Shown here: piece by piece, positions 1 to 9,714 of the stretch | How the letters are laid out: each line of letters opens with the position of its first letter | How positions within the stretch are numbered: the first letter of the stretch is position 1 | Source: Clostridiales bacterium COT073_COT-073 | GTDB lineage: Bacteria > Bacillota > Clostridia > Lachnospirales > Vallitaleaceae | Length of the DNA stretch: 64,000 bases | Direction of reading: 5' to 3' | Assembly (NCBI GenBank): GCA_003858485.1 | Contig: RQYD01000002.1 | Span: 62,001-126,000, forward strand | Position numbers and translations under genes: made by a program | The notes under the pieces: generated by a model | Databases searched by the model: none | Seen by the model: only the letters and a program-made list of their open reading frames with translations | What the model was told of the DNA's origin: nothing

Positions 1-3000
1 TAATACGGGGCCTTTAAATAACGCTTGGCAATTGCCTCATCGCCGGCATAGATATAGTCTTTGGTTTTCGCCTGACTATAATCTAATTTGGCAAAATTAA
101 AGTATTTTTGATGCCATGGATAATGGTCATATTCCACCCCATTTTCATCCTGCCACTTGCCTTTAAAGAAGAAATCCCGATGCTCTTTAAATAGTTGACC
201 GCTGGATGAACTATGATTAAAAGCTCCATCTAAAATATAATTCAGACCATTGCCTTTTAAGTCAGCACCTAATTCAGCTAAAGCCAAGTTACCGCCAAAA
301 TTAGCATCAATATATTCATATGTGTCATTATCATATTTATGGTCACTATCCGATTGGAAAATCGGCATCAAATACAGAGCATCAACTCCCAAGGTATTTT
401 TTAAATAGGGAATCGCTTCTTTAACACCAATTAAATCGCCACCAAAGAATTGGTTATTCCAAATGCCGTCACTTTCTGTACCTTTATAAATTTCACTGCC
501 CCAGGCACTCAGCTCCGGCCGATCCCCATTTTTGGCAAAATCATACTTAACTTTATTATTTTGACTGTCTCCATCCCGGAAACGATCAACCATAATTTGA
601 TAGAAGATACTTTCCTTACTCCACTTCGAAGTTTTATAACCGGGTACAATCGGAAAGCCCTGAGCCAACTGCTGATTGCTGATACCCCGGTGGTCCTCGC
701 CCTCACCTGCGCCAATCCACGCCACTTTAACATTATCTGCCGCCACTTGATTAATCGCCTTAAAATGATAATATTTATTGGCGGCTCCTGCCGGAATGGT
801 GGCTTCATAAAAAGTCAGCTTATTTTTATCATAGCCCCGACTGGTATAAAAATCCTCAGCCGCTTCACGCATCGCCACTACTTTTACCTGCGGATCGCCC
901 TCAACATAATAATGCAGTTCGGCTGCCGTTAATTCTCCGGCTTTAGACCGGAAACGAACAGTTATTTCATCATCAATCCCCGGCTCCAGCGGTGACATAT
1001 AATCCCGACTTTGGTCTGCAAATAAATAATGCCAATGAATATTTGCCGGTGCCACTGCCTCCTCAAAGCTATATAAAATCATTAAGCTATTAGCCGCCAT
1101 TTTAAAGGCAAATTGGCTGCCCTGTTTCTCTACTACTCTTCTATCTGCTTCCGGCAGATCCATATAAACCCCTTGATCATCAGCTGCCACTTTCCAGGCC
1201 GATTGACTGCCCGGCAGCCAGGTAATCGGCTGTTCCTGATTGGAAGCATTATAGAGAATGACCATATTTTTCCATTCTCCGTCTACCGGATTATCATGTA
1301 AATATTGATAAATCATATCATCCCGATCATTTAAGCGGTTTACTTCCTGATGAGCAGTAATTTTCGCCTTGCTGGTCAGTCTGAGTAAACTTTGGGCTTT
1401 TCTGATTTGAATCAAACCTTGATAATACTCAAAAACTTCCTTAAATTCTGCTTTATCCGCCCAGTCATAGTCATTGACTGCATCATTACTCTTGTAGCTG
1501 TTATGATCACCCTGTTTGGTCCGCAAAATTTCGCTACCGCCCTGATAAAAAGGAATTCCCTGTGATAAAAGAACAAAGCCATTGGCTAACACCGCCTTAT
1601 CCACTCGCCAGTCATCAAAGGCATTAGTCGGAATATTTAAACGAAATTGACCGTTAATTGTTCCCAGCTCTGATTTTTCAACCTGGTCCCAAATTGCGTA
1701 ATTATCATGGGCTTCCACATAATTAATGATTTCTTCCGGATCACCTGCATCTTCGGCTTTTAAGCCCCGCAAAACATTGGTCAGATTGGTTGTCATCTCT
1801 CCTGTAACATAGCCTTTAGACGGACTGTTATTTCCTCTTAAAGCATCCCGATAAGTATCATTAAAGAAAGATAGTCCTTTATTTTTCTCAGTGCGTCTAT
1901 CCCATGGCAGGGGCGAACGATCCGCCATCCACGGCTCACCATAGACCAAGATGCTATTATCTTTTTGCCGCACTTGCTGCTTAACCTGATTCATGGTAGT
2001 AGTATCTAAAATTGCCATCAGGTCAAAGCGCAAACCGTCAATATTATAATTCTCCACCCAATGATTACAAGAATCAACAATGAATTTCCGAACCATCAAA
2101 TGCTCCGACTCAATGGCATTACCACAACCTGAATCATTGGAATAAGTTCCTTCCTCCCAGGTTCGGAAATAATAACCCTCGGCAATATTATTCATATTCT
2201 CCATGCCGGCCATATGATTATAAACCACGTCTTTGACCACCCGAATACCAGCCTGATGGAGTCCCATCACCATTTGCCGGTATTCTTTAATCCGCACTTT
2301 CGGATCAGCGGCATTCGTGGCATAACTGCCCTCCGGCACATTGTAATTAAGTGGATCATAACCCCAGTTTCTTTGGCTTGCCTGCTCATATGGCGATTGA
2401 TCATCATAGGGTGCCGGTCTGCTTTCATCGGTTGATACAAAATCATAAGTTGGCAATAAATGAACATGGGTAATCCCCAGTTCCTTTAAATGATCAAGAC
2501 CGGTGCTAACACTTTGACCATTTGCCTGATACTTGGTTCCTGCTTCAATCAGGCCTAAATATTTACCGGCATGCTCCGGCTTTCCGCCCCAATCAGAATT
2601 AATAGTAAAATCCCGGATATGCATTTCATATAAAATGCTGTCTTCCGGCTCGGCTAATGCCGGTTTGCTATCCATTTCAAAACCGGCCGGTTTGGTATCC
2701 GGCGCATTAATATCCACCAATGCCCCCATTTTACCATTAATTCCTACCGCTACGGCATAAGGATCAACCGCATATTTGACCTGATCCCCAAAAGTCAAAC
2801 GGAATAAATAAAATTTATTTTCATTAAATTCTTTGTTTAATTCTGTATAATATATACCGGTATCTGAATCATAATCCATCTCGGTAATGGTATCCGGGGA
2901 TAATTTATCAACTTCAAAGTTTTCACTGGTATAGCTGTCATAAGTCAGAAGTTCGACTTTACCGGCTGCCGGTGTCCATAATTTAATACCAATCGTATCT

Positions 3001-4940
3001 TCAGCAAAGCTAATGCCTAAATCATTACCTTGATAAAGATAATGATCCAGCACTCGTCGCTTTAAAACCTTGGTTTTATCCTGACTGCCATGGCGACTGA
3101 CTTGCAGGCTTTTGCGAATATCAAAATCCGGTCTTTGCCATAACTGACTGATATCTAAAGTTACTCGTCTTAAATGCCAGGGATTTTGATACTCTACCTC
3201 AATATCCAAAAAGTCCTGACTTTCAATGATAGCCGGATATTTGACATCGTCCACCCAAATATCATAGGTAATATCCAGATTTTGATATTCCGGCTTTAAA
3301 TAAACTTTAATCTTATCTTTTTCATCCATAACTGCGGAATGAATAATTTCACCAAATTCTCCATTATTTTCGGTTGGGAAAAAGGAATTGTTGGCATCTA
3401 GCCCCTCGGCATTAAACCAAATCGCATTTCCATTACTTTTCGCATAAATCTTATATTCGTATTTTTGTTCAGTACTGCTTAATTTACTATATGGAATGGT
3501 AACGGTTAACAGACCGTTTTTATTACCATCATTTTTATGACGAATAGCTTTATAATCAGCTAAATCAGCTAAATTATCCGTTGCCCATTGATTGGCTTTA
3601 CACATCACATAGGCTTCATCAATTCCATCAGCCTTAATCCTGAACTCCACCTTATTTTCCTGACCGGACTGACCGGCATGGTAAATCGTTTGCACCGATT
3701 TTTGATCAGGAGAAAATGGGACATTTGCCGGTAAAGTAATTGGACTTTCCGGAAAAAGTGAATTATCACCATTATTGCCCTCGGCATTTATCCATTCGCC
3801 ATCCGGCTGTCCGCTCTTATATAATTTTACCTTATATTGATACATTTGTTCTCTGGAAATTAACTGAGCATAAGGCAAAGTAAGGCTGAGTATTTCTTTC
3901 TTTTCCGTATCACTACTGTCTCTTTCCATTTTATAGCTATCTGCCTCTGTCCAGTTATTGGCTTGACACATCAGATAGGCATAATCATAACCATCAGCTT
4001 TAAGCTTAAATATAACCGCATCATCAGCTTGATCATATTCAGTCATAACGGTTCTATCCGCCTGTCCACCAGGATTTGGAATTTGCGGCATACCGGTTCT
4101 ATCCGGCAAAGAAGAATTTGGTGCAGAGCCGGAGCTATCTCCCTCCGCATTCATCCATTCATAGCTATGGCCATCATAAGATAAAACTACCTTATAGCCC
4201 TGATTGTGCTCGCCCTTAATTAAATCCCGATAATCAATCTGAACCTGCATCAGCTCAACTTCACGAATATCATCAGCTGTTCTGGTAAATTTATATTTTT
4301 CTTCGGCTGTATTAACATTCCAATCATTACCATCACACATCACATAGCCATGTTTGGCTTTATTGGCTTTAATTTTAAATGTCACCTTATCTTCCGCTCC
4401 GGCAACGGATGGCTGATATTCTGTCATCACAGAGCGATTGGCTTTAAAATCTCTGGCCGGCAAATTTTCATTACTATTTTGATTCCAACCATCTGCTGTC
4501 ATCCAGCCAAAATGCGGATTGCCGCCATCCCTAATCTCAGCCGGCACTTGACTTTCATCAGCATAATAAATATAGGCCTTATACTGATGACCTGTATTTT
4601 CTGTCTTTTCCGCCGGTACGGTTAAAAGCATTTCCCCGGTTTTATCATTATCTTCATCCCGGCGAACCGCCTTAAATTCTTCCTGAATTGCCCAATTATC
4701 GGTAAAATCACCCCGAATATAGGCATAATCCGCCCCATCGGCTTTAATTTTAAAATCAAAGCTGTCACGATCCGTATTATACTGCACCTGAATATAACGA
4801 CCACTGTTTTCGGCATAAACCGAAGTAGTAGAAATCGGCAAACTAAAAAATATTGTCAGGATTAATAACCATGACAAAAGTCGCCGGAAAGTCAAATGGA
4901 TGAATGGGTTACTTAATTGGATTTTAATTTTGTGATTCAT
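1..4940 (-). CDS. Secreted dual-domain amylopullulanase, C-terminus cut by window edge
   Basis: The frame is open from an ATG at 4940 (GTGGAG ribosome site upstream) to base 1, over 1,640 codons. A signal peptide ends near VYAEN. Four beta-rich repeats follow at about residues 60-560, spaced about 120 residues and marked by YAYIRGDFTDNW, YVMCDGNDW, YLMCQANNW and YVMCKANQW; they are probably starch-binding modules (inference). The type I pullulanase domain has NWGYDPLNYN (about 857), DVVYNH, GLRFDL nucleophile (about 967), GEPW acid/base (about 998) and EAHDN (about 1075). A CBM34-like linker then leads to a second GH13 domain starting at IFYQIMVDRFRDG (about 1443) with DGAFNH, as in neopullulanases. 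It should cut alpha-1,6 bonds of pullulan or starch branches outside the cell, and perhaps alpha-1,4 bonds too. The end of the second domain is not visible, so its activity is not assured. Confidence 0.9.
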   Translation of the reverse strand, partial: MNHKIKIQLSNPFIHLTFRRLLSWLLILTIFFSLPISTTSVYAENSGRYIQVQYNTDRDSFDFKIKADGADYAYIRGDFTDNWAIQEEFKAVRRDEDNDKTGEMLLTVPAEKTENTGHQYKAYIYYADESQVPAEIRDGGNPHFGWMTADGWNQNSNENLPARDFKANRSVMTEYQPSVAGAEDKVTFKIKANKAKHGYVMCDGNDWNVNTAEEKYKFTRTADDIREVELMQVQIDYRDLIKGEHNQGYKVVLSYDGHSYEWMNAEGDSSGSAPNSSLPDRTGMPQIPNPGGQADRTVMTEYDQADDAVIFKLKADGYDYAYLMCQANNWTEADSYKMERDSSDTEKKEILSLTLPYAQLISREQMYQYKVKLYKSGQPDGEWINAEGNNGDNSLFPESPITLPANVPFSPDQKSVQTIYHAGQSGQENKVEFRIKADGIDEAYVMCKANQWATDNLADLADYKAIRHKNDGNKNGLLTVTIPYSKLSSTEQKYEYKIYAKSNGNAIWFNAEGLDANNSFFPTENNGEFGEIIHSAVMDEKDKIKVYLKPEYQNLDITYDIWVDDVKYPAIIESQDFLDIEVEYQNPWHLRRVTLDISQLWQRPDFDIRKSLQVSRHGSQDKTKVLKRRVLDHYLYQGNDLGISFAEDTIGIKLWTPAAGKVELLTYDSYTSENFEVDKLSPDTITEMDYDSDTGIYYTELNKEFNENKFYLFRLTFGDQVKYAVDPYAVAVGINGKMGALVDINAPDTKPAGFEMDSKPALAEPEDSILYEMHIRDFTINSDWGGKPEHAGKYLGLIEAGTKYQANGQSVSTGLDHLKELGITHVHLLPTYDFVSTDESRPAPYDDQSPYEQASQRNWGYDPLNYNVPEGSYATNAADPKVRIKEYRQMVMGLHQAGIRVVKDVVYNHMAGMENMNNIAEGYYFRTWEEGTYSNDSGCGNAIESEHLMVRKFIVDSCNHWVENYNIDGLRFDLMAILDTTTMNQVKQQVRQKDNSILVYGEPWMADRSPLPWDRRTEKNKGLSFFNDTYRDALRGNNSPSKGYVTGEMTTNLTNVLRGLKAEDAGDPEEIINYVEAHDNYAIWDQVEKSELGTINGQFRLNIPTNAFDDWRVDKAVLANGFVLLSQGIPFYQGGSEILRTKQGDHNSYKSNDAVNDYDWADKAEFKEVFEYYQGLIQIRKAQSLLRLTSKAKITAHQEVNRLNDRDDMIYQYLHDNPVDGEWKNMVILYNASNQEQPITWLPGSQSAWKVAADDQGVYMDLPEADRRVVEKQGSQFAFKMAANSLMILYSFEEAVAPANIHWHYLFADQSRDYMSPLEPGIDDEITVRFRSKAGELTAAELHYYVEGDPQVKVVAMREAAEDFYTSRGYDKNKLTFYEATIPAGAANKYYHFKAINQVAADNVKVAWIGAGEGEDHRGISNQQLAQGFPIVPGYKTSKWSKESIFYQIMVDRFRDGDSQNNKVKYDFAKNGDRPELSAWGSEIYKGTESDGIWNNQFFGGDLIGVKEAIPYLKNTLGVDALYLMPIFQSDSDHKYDNDTYEYIDANFGGNLALAELGADLKGNGLNYILDGAFNHSSSSGQLFKEHRDFFFKGKWQDENGVEYDHYPWHQKYFNFAKLDYSQAKTKDYIYAGDEAIAKRYLKAPY

Positions 4941-5000
4941 AGAATTCTCCACTCTGATTAATTTTTACACAAAAACATTTCTTTTTTTTGCATATTGTAT

Positions 5001-5028
5001 ATTATAACATGCCAAAAAATAATGTCAA
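5001..5028 (-). promoter_or_regulatory. Sigma-A promoter of the pullulanase gene
   Basis: On the minus strand TTGACA (5028-5023) and TATAAT (5006-5001) are both perfect and separated by 16 bp. The predicted start of transcription is near 4994, giving a leader of about 55 nt before the ATG at 4940. I saw no convincing catabolite-repression operator next to it. Confidence 0.8.
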
Positions 5029-5234
5029 TCATTATCCAGCCAATAGAATTCTGCAAAAATCAAATGATTTTTTTGTCTATTTCCTATAAAAAATACAGAT
5101 TATTTTTTCTGAAAGTTTTTTTCAAGTTGAAATATATCAGCTTTTACCAGATTAGGTTTCCGATTTTCAGCAGATTTTCAGTCTGGTAGTCATCCATTTC
5201 TCCATCCTCCCCATAGCCTGTATTTTCTGACATA

Positions 5235-5261
5235 GGAAAAGACGATTATTTCATCTTTTCC
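5235..5261 (-). terminator. Hairpin, possible displaced terminator of the SLH gene
   Basis: GGAAAAGACG (5235-5244) pairs with CATCTTTTCC (5252-5261) with one mismatch. It lies downstream of the SLH gene but is separated from its stop codon by two inserted repeat elements. There is no strong T run, so termination is only a suggestion. Confidence 0.3.
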
Positions 5262-5328
5262 GCCAATCGGTCTGACCCAATCTGGAAAATTTCCATAATC
5301 GCCTTATAATAATTGCTTAAGTTCTTTG

Positions 5329-5472
5329 CTCAATTTTCCCGCAATCTTTTTAGATCTATCCATTCTAAATAGAAGGTACATGGACGTTCCCGCCTTTCGC
5401 CACTTGCTTTACAAGGCGGCTTTTACAACATCTGAGCCAAAAGATTGTTCCTGAGAACGGGAGAAAGTCAAA
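5329..5472. mobile_element. MITE-like element copy 1a (144 bp, diverged)
   Basis: The left end CTCAATTTTCCCGC and the diverged right end GGGAGAAAGTCAAA match the family termini. It is flanked by a perfect 7-bp direct repeat, TTCTTTG, at 5322-5328 and 5473-5479. The inside carries the family's CTTTCGCCACTTGC hairpin module, in the orientation opposite to copy 1b. It has no coding capacity and directly adjoins copy 1b. Confidence 0.75.
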
Positions 5473-5487
5473 TTCTTTGCTTATTGA

Positions 5488-5674
5488 CTCAACTTTCCCA
5501 CGTTCCTTGGAACAGTCTTTTTTAGGTGTGTAACCGCAAGCCATCTTACGAAGTAAGTGGCGAAAGGCATGTGCTGCGAAAGCCATCTTACGAAGTATGT
5601 GGCGAAAGCGGGGGAACCCCATGTGCCGCTCCCTGGAGCAGGATAGAGCCAAAAAAGACTGTGGGAAAGTTGAG
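5488..5674. mobile_element. MITE-like element copy 1b (187 bp)
   Basis: The terminal inverted repeats CTCAACTTTCCCAC (5488-5501) and GTGGGAAAGTTGAG (5661-5674) are exact. The flanks TTATTGA (5481-5487) and TTATTTA (5675-5681) differ at one base. Inside, the left arm has a GTTCCTTGGAAC hairpin, then AGTCTTTTTT pairing with AAAAAAGACT near the right end. The hairpin module ATCTTACGAAGTAAG is present twice, which explains the extra 41 bp over the 146-bp copies. The SLH gene stop codon lies in the right flank repeat. Confidence 0.85.
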
Positions 5675-5678
5675 TTAT

Positions 5679-7481
5679 TTATTGTTCAGTTGCCCGCAAA
5701 ATTTCATAATATGCCCAATGGCTCTTATCCAAGTCAATAAACTGCTTCGATAATGCTATTTGATCCAATGCCGCTTTATCTTTTTCCTGCAATGTTTTGC
5801 CGGTCAAACGGTTTAAAATAACTACTGCCTCAGCCCGGCTTAAAGTTTGATCCGGACGAAAAGTTTTATCTTCATAGCCTTTTATCAAGCCAACCTGATA
5901 AGCTCTGTCAATCGAATGCTTGGCCCAATGATTTTGATCAACATCTGTAAAGCTTGGTTCTACCGGCATATAATCAGCTGTCTGATATAATTGAATCAAT
6001 AAGTGAACAAATTCCGCTCTGGTAATCGGGTTTTCCGGTTTAAAACTGCCATCCTCATAACCCTTGCTTAAACCTGCCTTAACTACCGCATTAATAAACT
6101 TATTATACCATGCATCTTGGGTATCCGTAAACTTGGGCTGACTGTTATCTGTAACATCATATCCCTTAAATTTGGAGATCATCGCCATTACTTCCGCTCT
6201 GGTAACTTCTGCATTCGGGCGAATACTACCATCCGGATAACCGGAAATATAAGATTTTTCATTTTTTTCTGATATTACTTCCGGTTTCTTATCCTCTTTT
6301 TTCATATCCGTTTTTACTATTTCTGTCTTGGGATTTTGCTGTGCTGGCTTACCCGGCGCAGGACCACCTGGTCCTGGATTACTTGGTCCCGGATTACTTG
6401 GTCCCGGATTACTCGGCCCGGGATTGCTTGGCTCGGGATTACTTGGCTCGGGATTGCTCGGCGGCAAATTAGGCTTTGCTTTTTTTACTACTACAGTAAC
6501 AGTTTCCTTTATTTCTTGTCCATCATAATCAATTGTTACCGGAATCGAAACCTGTTTTTCTGTTATATTTTCTTCCCATACCAAGTCTTTCGGAGTGCCG
6601 GATAAAGTGCCGTTACCTCTTCCGGTAATTTCCAAGCCATTTTGAATACCAGAACTGATCCACGCTTCCGGCCGGTTGGTGCTGATAATATTTGCCTGTT
6701 GCACTGCTTCTCCCTCTGTTACCGGTTGCGGTTGATTTATGGTGTATTTGAAATCTTCCCGCTTTACGCTTACTCGGATTTGTCTGCCTCTTATTTTGTC
6801 TGTGCCGTCTTCGACTGTAAAATCCAAACGGAACTCCTTTACTTTCTCTCCTTTTTGCCATGAAAGTCCGACCGGAGTACCATGCAAAAATCCCTTTTCA
6901 TCAATCTGTATTCCATTTTTAGGATCGGAAATAATTTTGGCGGTCGGACTGTTGGCTTCAATTAATTGCAGTCCATCTTCAACTGCTACATTCTCATTTA
7001 ACTCTACCAATTCCTTCAAGATCTTATAATCCAATTTCTTTCCGGTTTGAAAAATCACTTCTTCCGACTCTCTATTACCTGTAAATACCGCCTTGGCTCT
7101 GACCATTGATTCTCCCTGAATCTCTGCCCCGGAAATAGTAATGGTTCCATCTTCAGCAATAGAAGCGCCTTTTTTTCTATTTCTATCCAGCTTCCATTCA
7201 TTTCCACTTTTCATTGACCAAACTTCCGTTTCTACAGTACTATTTAAGCGCATATAGCTGGCTTTGATGCCGGTCACCTGATCCCCTGCCGGTACTGCAA
7301 TCTCAATGTCTTTATTTCCATTTTCTCGAATTTCCGGGCGAGCCAAATCAGCTTGATTAGCTTCCTGGCTTGCTTCAGCAGTTGCTTCATTCTCGGCATA
7401 CACAGTCATTGGGATCATCATCCCCAGTACCAGACTTAATGCCAGTATCAAGGATATCTTGCGTCTGATTTTATTTTTCAT
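5679..7481 (-). CDS. Secreted SLH-domain surface protein with Ig-like repeats
   Basis: This 600-residue protein is exported and held on the cell wall by SLH domains. I place the start at 7481 (MKNKIRRK), because AAAAAGGAGAG lies just upstream; a longer reading to 7538 has no such site. After a signal peptide ending near VYAEN come two stretches with the SGTPKDL/HGTPVGL signature of putative Ig domains (about residues 180-340). A Pro-rich PSNPEPSNPGP linker (about 365-400) follows, then three SLH domains (from about residue 430) with SGYPDGSIRP, KGYEDGSFKP and KGYEDKTFRP. SLH domains bind pyruvylated secondary cell wall polymer in studied species. No catalytic domain is seen, so it is probably structural or adhesive. 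The stop codon abuts element copy 1b. Confidence 0.85.
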   Translation of the reverse strand: MKNKIRRKISLILALSLVLGMMIPMTVYAENEATAEASQEANQADLARPEIRENGNKDIEIAVPAGDQVTGIKASYMRLNSTVETEVWSMKSGNEWKLDRNRKKGASIAEDGTITISGAEIQGESMVRAKAVFTGNRESEEVIFQTGKKLDYKILKELVELNENVAVEDGLQLIEANSPTAKIISDPKNGIQIDEKGFLHGTPVGLSWQKGEKVKEFRLDFTVEDGTDKIRGRQIRVSVKREDFKYTINQPQPVTEGEAVQQANIISTNRPEAWISSGIQNGLEITGRGNGTLSGTPKDLVWEENITEKQVSIPVTIDYDGQEIKETVTVVVKKAKPNLPPSNPEPSNPEPSNPGPSNPGPSNPGPSNPGPGGPAPGKPAQQNPKTEIVKTDMKKEDKKPEVISEKNEKSYISGYPDGSIRPNAEVTRAEVMAMISKFKGYDVTDNSQPKFTDTQDAWYNKFINAVVKAGLSKGYEDGSFKPENPITRAEFVHLLIQLYQTADYMPVEPSFTDVDQNHWAKHSIDRAYQVGLIKGYEDKTFRPDQTLSRAEAVVILNRLTGKTLQEKDKAALDQIALSKQFIDLDKSHWAYYEILRATEQ

Positions 7482-7715
7482 TTTTCTCTCCTTTTTAAAT
7501 ATCAAAAATACAACTTCTAAGAATATGTATCGTATCAATTTCTTTTTAATTTACAATTTGCCACTCAAAATTTTTATTCTATTGACTAATTATTTATTTT
7601 TTGTTCTTTTTTTTCTTTTTTTATTTTTTAAGTTATGCCATTTTTTAGGAACCTCCTTTCTTTTGCCTTCAAAGACGTCAAATATTATCCTTATCTTAAA
7701 AACTTTAATAAGTAA

Positions 7716-7750
7716 CTGAACTTTCCCACGTTCCTTGGAACGGTCTTTTT
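7716..7750. mobile_element. MITE-like element remnant (left end only)
   Basis: CTGAACTTTCCCAC followed by GTTCCTTGGAAC and GGTCTTTTT matches the left 35 bp of copies 1b, 3 and 7. No right terminus is recognisable in the next 150 bp. It lies upstream of the SLH gene, so that gene has family sequence on both sides. The rest of 7482-7865 is A/T rich; I see nothing else in it. Confidence 0.6.
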
Positions 7751-7865
7751 AATACAAGGATATCTGCAAAAGCACAAGGAATTTACCACTTTTGAGAAAA
7801 GAATGTTTTGAAAAATCCGGCAGTTGTTAAATTATCGGAAAATTTATTGGTATTAAGCATTACTC

Positions 7866-7894
7866 TTGACGAACACAACATTTTGATTTAATAT
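7866..7894 (+). promoter_or_regulatory. Sigma-A promoter for the leader ORF and hydrolase
   Basis: TTGACG (7866-7871) and TAATAT (7889-7894) are 17 bp apart on the plus strand. Transcription would start near 7901, ahead of the small ORF at 7937 and the hydrolase at 8085. Confidence 0.6.
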
Positions 7895-7936
7895 CAAATG
7901 ACTAAACGAAATATTTAGCCATAAGGAAGCTCGATC

Positions 7937-8026
7937 ATGCCTGAATTTACCAATGACGAAAAGTTTTGCATCCCATTTTTTCTAATGCGCTTAGTATATA
8001 AGCCGACAGCAAACACAAAGAAATAA
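7937..8026 (+). CDS. Possible 29-residue leader peptide or gene remnant
   Basis: An ATG at 7937 is preceded by AAGGAAG at a workable distance and lies inside the transcript predicted from the 7866 promoter. The peptide begins MPEFTNDEKF and ends PTANTKK. I recognise no family. It could be a leader peptide, a tiny independent gene, or the start of a decayed gene. Evidence is limited to promoter, ribosome site and position. Confidence 0.3.
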   Translation: MPEFTNDEKFCIPFFLMRLVYKPTANTKK

Positions 8027-8084
8027 TCAATATTCTTTAACGGAATCGTTTCACAAATCATGAAATAACTAAGGGGGTTATACA

Positions 8085-9008
8085 ATGAGCTATAAAACCG
8101 ATCCCATAACGAAACAGGTTCAAAAATATCTGCCGCCAAAATACAGACTAAACAACCGCACAAATCCTGAAGAGTATTTTATTACTATTGACCGGTATAA
8201 AATACATATCGATCACTATAAAACAACTAATCCTAAAGCAACCGTCGTGATGTTTCATGGAGTCGGCGGAAACGGAAGATTACTTTCCTGCATGGCTATA
8301 CCTTTAAGCAAAAATGGATTTGAAGTAATTTGTCCTGATCTCCCCTTGTATGGATATACAGAATATGAAGGCAAAATTGATTATCAAACATGGGTTTGCT
8401 GCGGAATTGAAATTGTCAAATATTATCAGCAAACCGGCTGCTCTGACATTTTTCTTTTCGGACTAAGTGCCGGAGGCATGTTAGCCTATCAGGTGGCATG
8501 TGAATTTAAAAATATATCCGGCATTTTAGTATCTTGTATTTTAGATCAAAGGGACATGGAAATTACCAAAAAAACTGCCTCTAACTGGCTAGTTGCTGCA
8601 ACCGGAAAGCCACTTATGTCCATTTTGCAAAAATTTATTGGAGATGTAAAAGTGCCTATGAAAATATTAGGAAACATGAAGGCAATAACAAACAACAAAA
8701 AGTTGGCTAAATTGCTTATGCATGATAAAAAATCTTCCGGCGTTTCTGTTCCTATTCGTTTTGTATATTCTATGTTGACACCTGAGATAAAAACAGAACC
8801 GGAGCAGTTCCATTCCTGTCCATTCTTTTTAGTTCATCCTGGCGAAGACCGATGGACAGATATATCCCTAAGTAGAAAGTTCTATGATAGGCTGGCCTGC
8901 GAAAAAGAAATTCTGATATTAAAAGGGGCAGGGCATTTCCCCATTGAAGAATCAGGTTTGCAGCAATTAGAAACTGCTTGCGTTAGCTTCTTAAACAAAC
9001 ATATTTAG
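8085..9008 (+). CDS. Alpha/beta-hydrolase (serine lipase/esterase-like)
   Basis: A 307-residue cytoplasmic protein with a strong AAGGGGG ribosome site. It has the alpha/beta-hydrolase plan: an oxyanion-hole HG in VVMFHGVGGNG (about residues 54-64), a nucleophile elbow GLSAGG with Ser128, an acid in HPGEDRW (about D255) and a His in GAGHFP (about H284). Family members hydrolyse esters, lipids or related bonds; the natural substrate cannot be told. No signal peptide is visible. It stands alone on the plus strand, downstream of a possible leader ORF, with tRNA-Val convergent behind it. Confidence 0.8.
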   Translation: MSYKTDPITKQVQKYLPPKYRLNNRTNPEEYFITIDRYKIHIDHYKTTNPKATVVMFHGVGGNGRLLSCMAIPLSKNGFEVICPDLPLYGYTEYEGKIDYQTWVCCGIEIVKYYQQTGCSDIFLFGLSAGGMLAYQVACEFKNISGILVSCILDQRDMEITKKTASNWLVAATGKPLMSILQKFIGDVKVPMKILGNMKAITNNKKLAKLLMHDKKSSGVSVPIRFVYSMLTPEIKTEPEQFHSCPFFLVHPGEDRWTDISLSRKFYDRLACEKEILILKGAGHFPIEESGLQQLETACVSFLNKHI

Positions 9009-9120
9009 TTGATAAATATAAAAAATTGATTTCTAAAAATGTCCGGATCAAAGGCTTTAAAGGTGCAAAAACACAAGCAGATCCAGGAAAAAATCAAACT
9101 TTATAGTGATATGCATGAAA

Positions 9121-9158
9121 AAATGTCATTCTTATGAATTATCATAGGAATGACATTT
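9121..9158 (-). terminator. Rho-independent terminator of tRNA-Val
   Basis: AAATGTCATTC pairs with GAATGACATTT, with an inner TATGA/TCATA arm. In the minus direction the stem is followed by a T run. It lies 2 bp beyond the tRNA 3' end. Confidence 0.75.
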
Positions 9159-9160
9159 CA

Positions 9161-9233
9161 TGGGTGGTACAGGACTCGAACCTGCGACTTCCACCATGTC
9201 AAGGTGACACTCTACCAGCTGAGTTAACCGCCC
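9161..9233 (-). tRNA. tRNA-Val (anticodon GAC)
   Basis: The 73-nt gene folds as a cloverleaf: D stem ACTC/GAGT, anticodon stem TCACC/GGTGG around the loop TTGACAT (anticodon GAC), and a T arm with TTCGAGT. No CCA is encoded. The acceptor stem has one C-A mismatch at pair 4-69, unusual but not disabling by itself. It has its own promoter and terminator. Confidence 0.9.
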
Positions 9234-9242
9234 GTGAAATGT

Positions 9243-9271
9243 ATAATAGCAGAAAAAACAAAAGAATGCAA
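9243..9271 (-). promoter_or_regulatory. Sigma-A promoter of tRNA-Val
   Basis: On the minus strand TTGCAT (9271-9266) and TATTAT (9248-9243) are separated by 17 bp, ending about 10 bp before the tRNA 5' end. Confidence 0.65.
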
Positions 9272-9714
9272 GTACTTTTCACAGAAATTATAAAAATACT
9301 TGACCGGACAATTCTCAAGGCCGCTTTCACTCCCCTCCTTCTGCGCTTTTCCAAAGGCCAAAGACCGCACCAACAATTCCCCAATTATTTTAAACTTTGG
9401 CACTATTCAAAATCGCCATAATCGTGTATAATAAAGTTATACAAGAAAAGGGCCGCCATAAAAGATACTTCTCCCAAAACATAATTTTTCCTATATTCAA
9501 AGTTCCGTTTTGGCAACTGTAAGCTATTTGTCATGGCGCTATCAGTAATAATAAAAAATCGGAGGACTGGTTTATGGATTTTGGCTAAATATCAAATTAA
9601 AACAATGAAAAACCAAACATACCCATTTTGCTTGATTTTTCAAAAACATCTGACTATTTTCACTTTATTTTCAGCCCATAAAAACAATGAATCATCATCC
9701 AGGAGGTATTATTT
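9272..9714. other. Intergenic region before the AcuB-like gene
   Basis: About 440 bp without a convincing gene. A perfect TATAAT at 9427-9432 could serve the AcuB-like gene, but no -35 box sits at the right distance and the leader would be about 280 nt long. No riboswitch is recognised. Confidence 0.4.

Noticed and set aside
6328-6605. Plus-strand ORFs rich in Gly/Leu/Pro or Trp/Arg opposite the SLH gene
   Set aside because: They are the complement of the Pro-rich repeat linker of the SLH protein.
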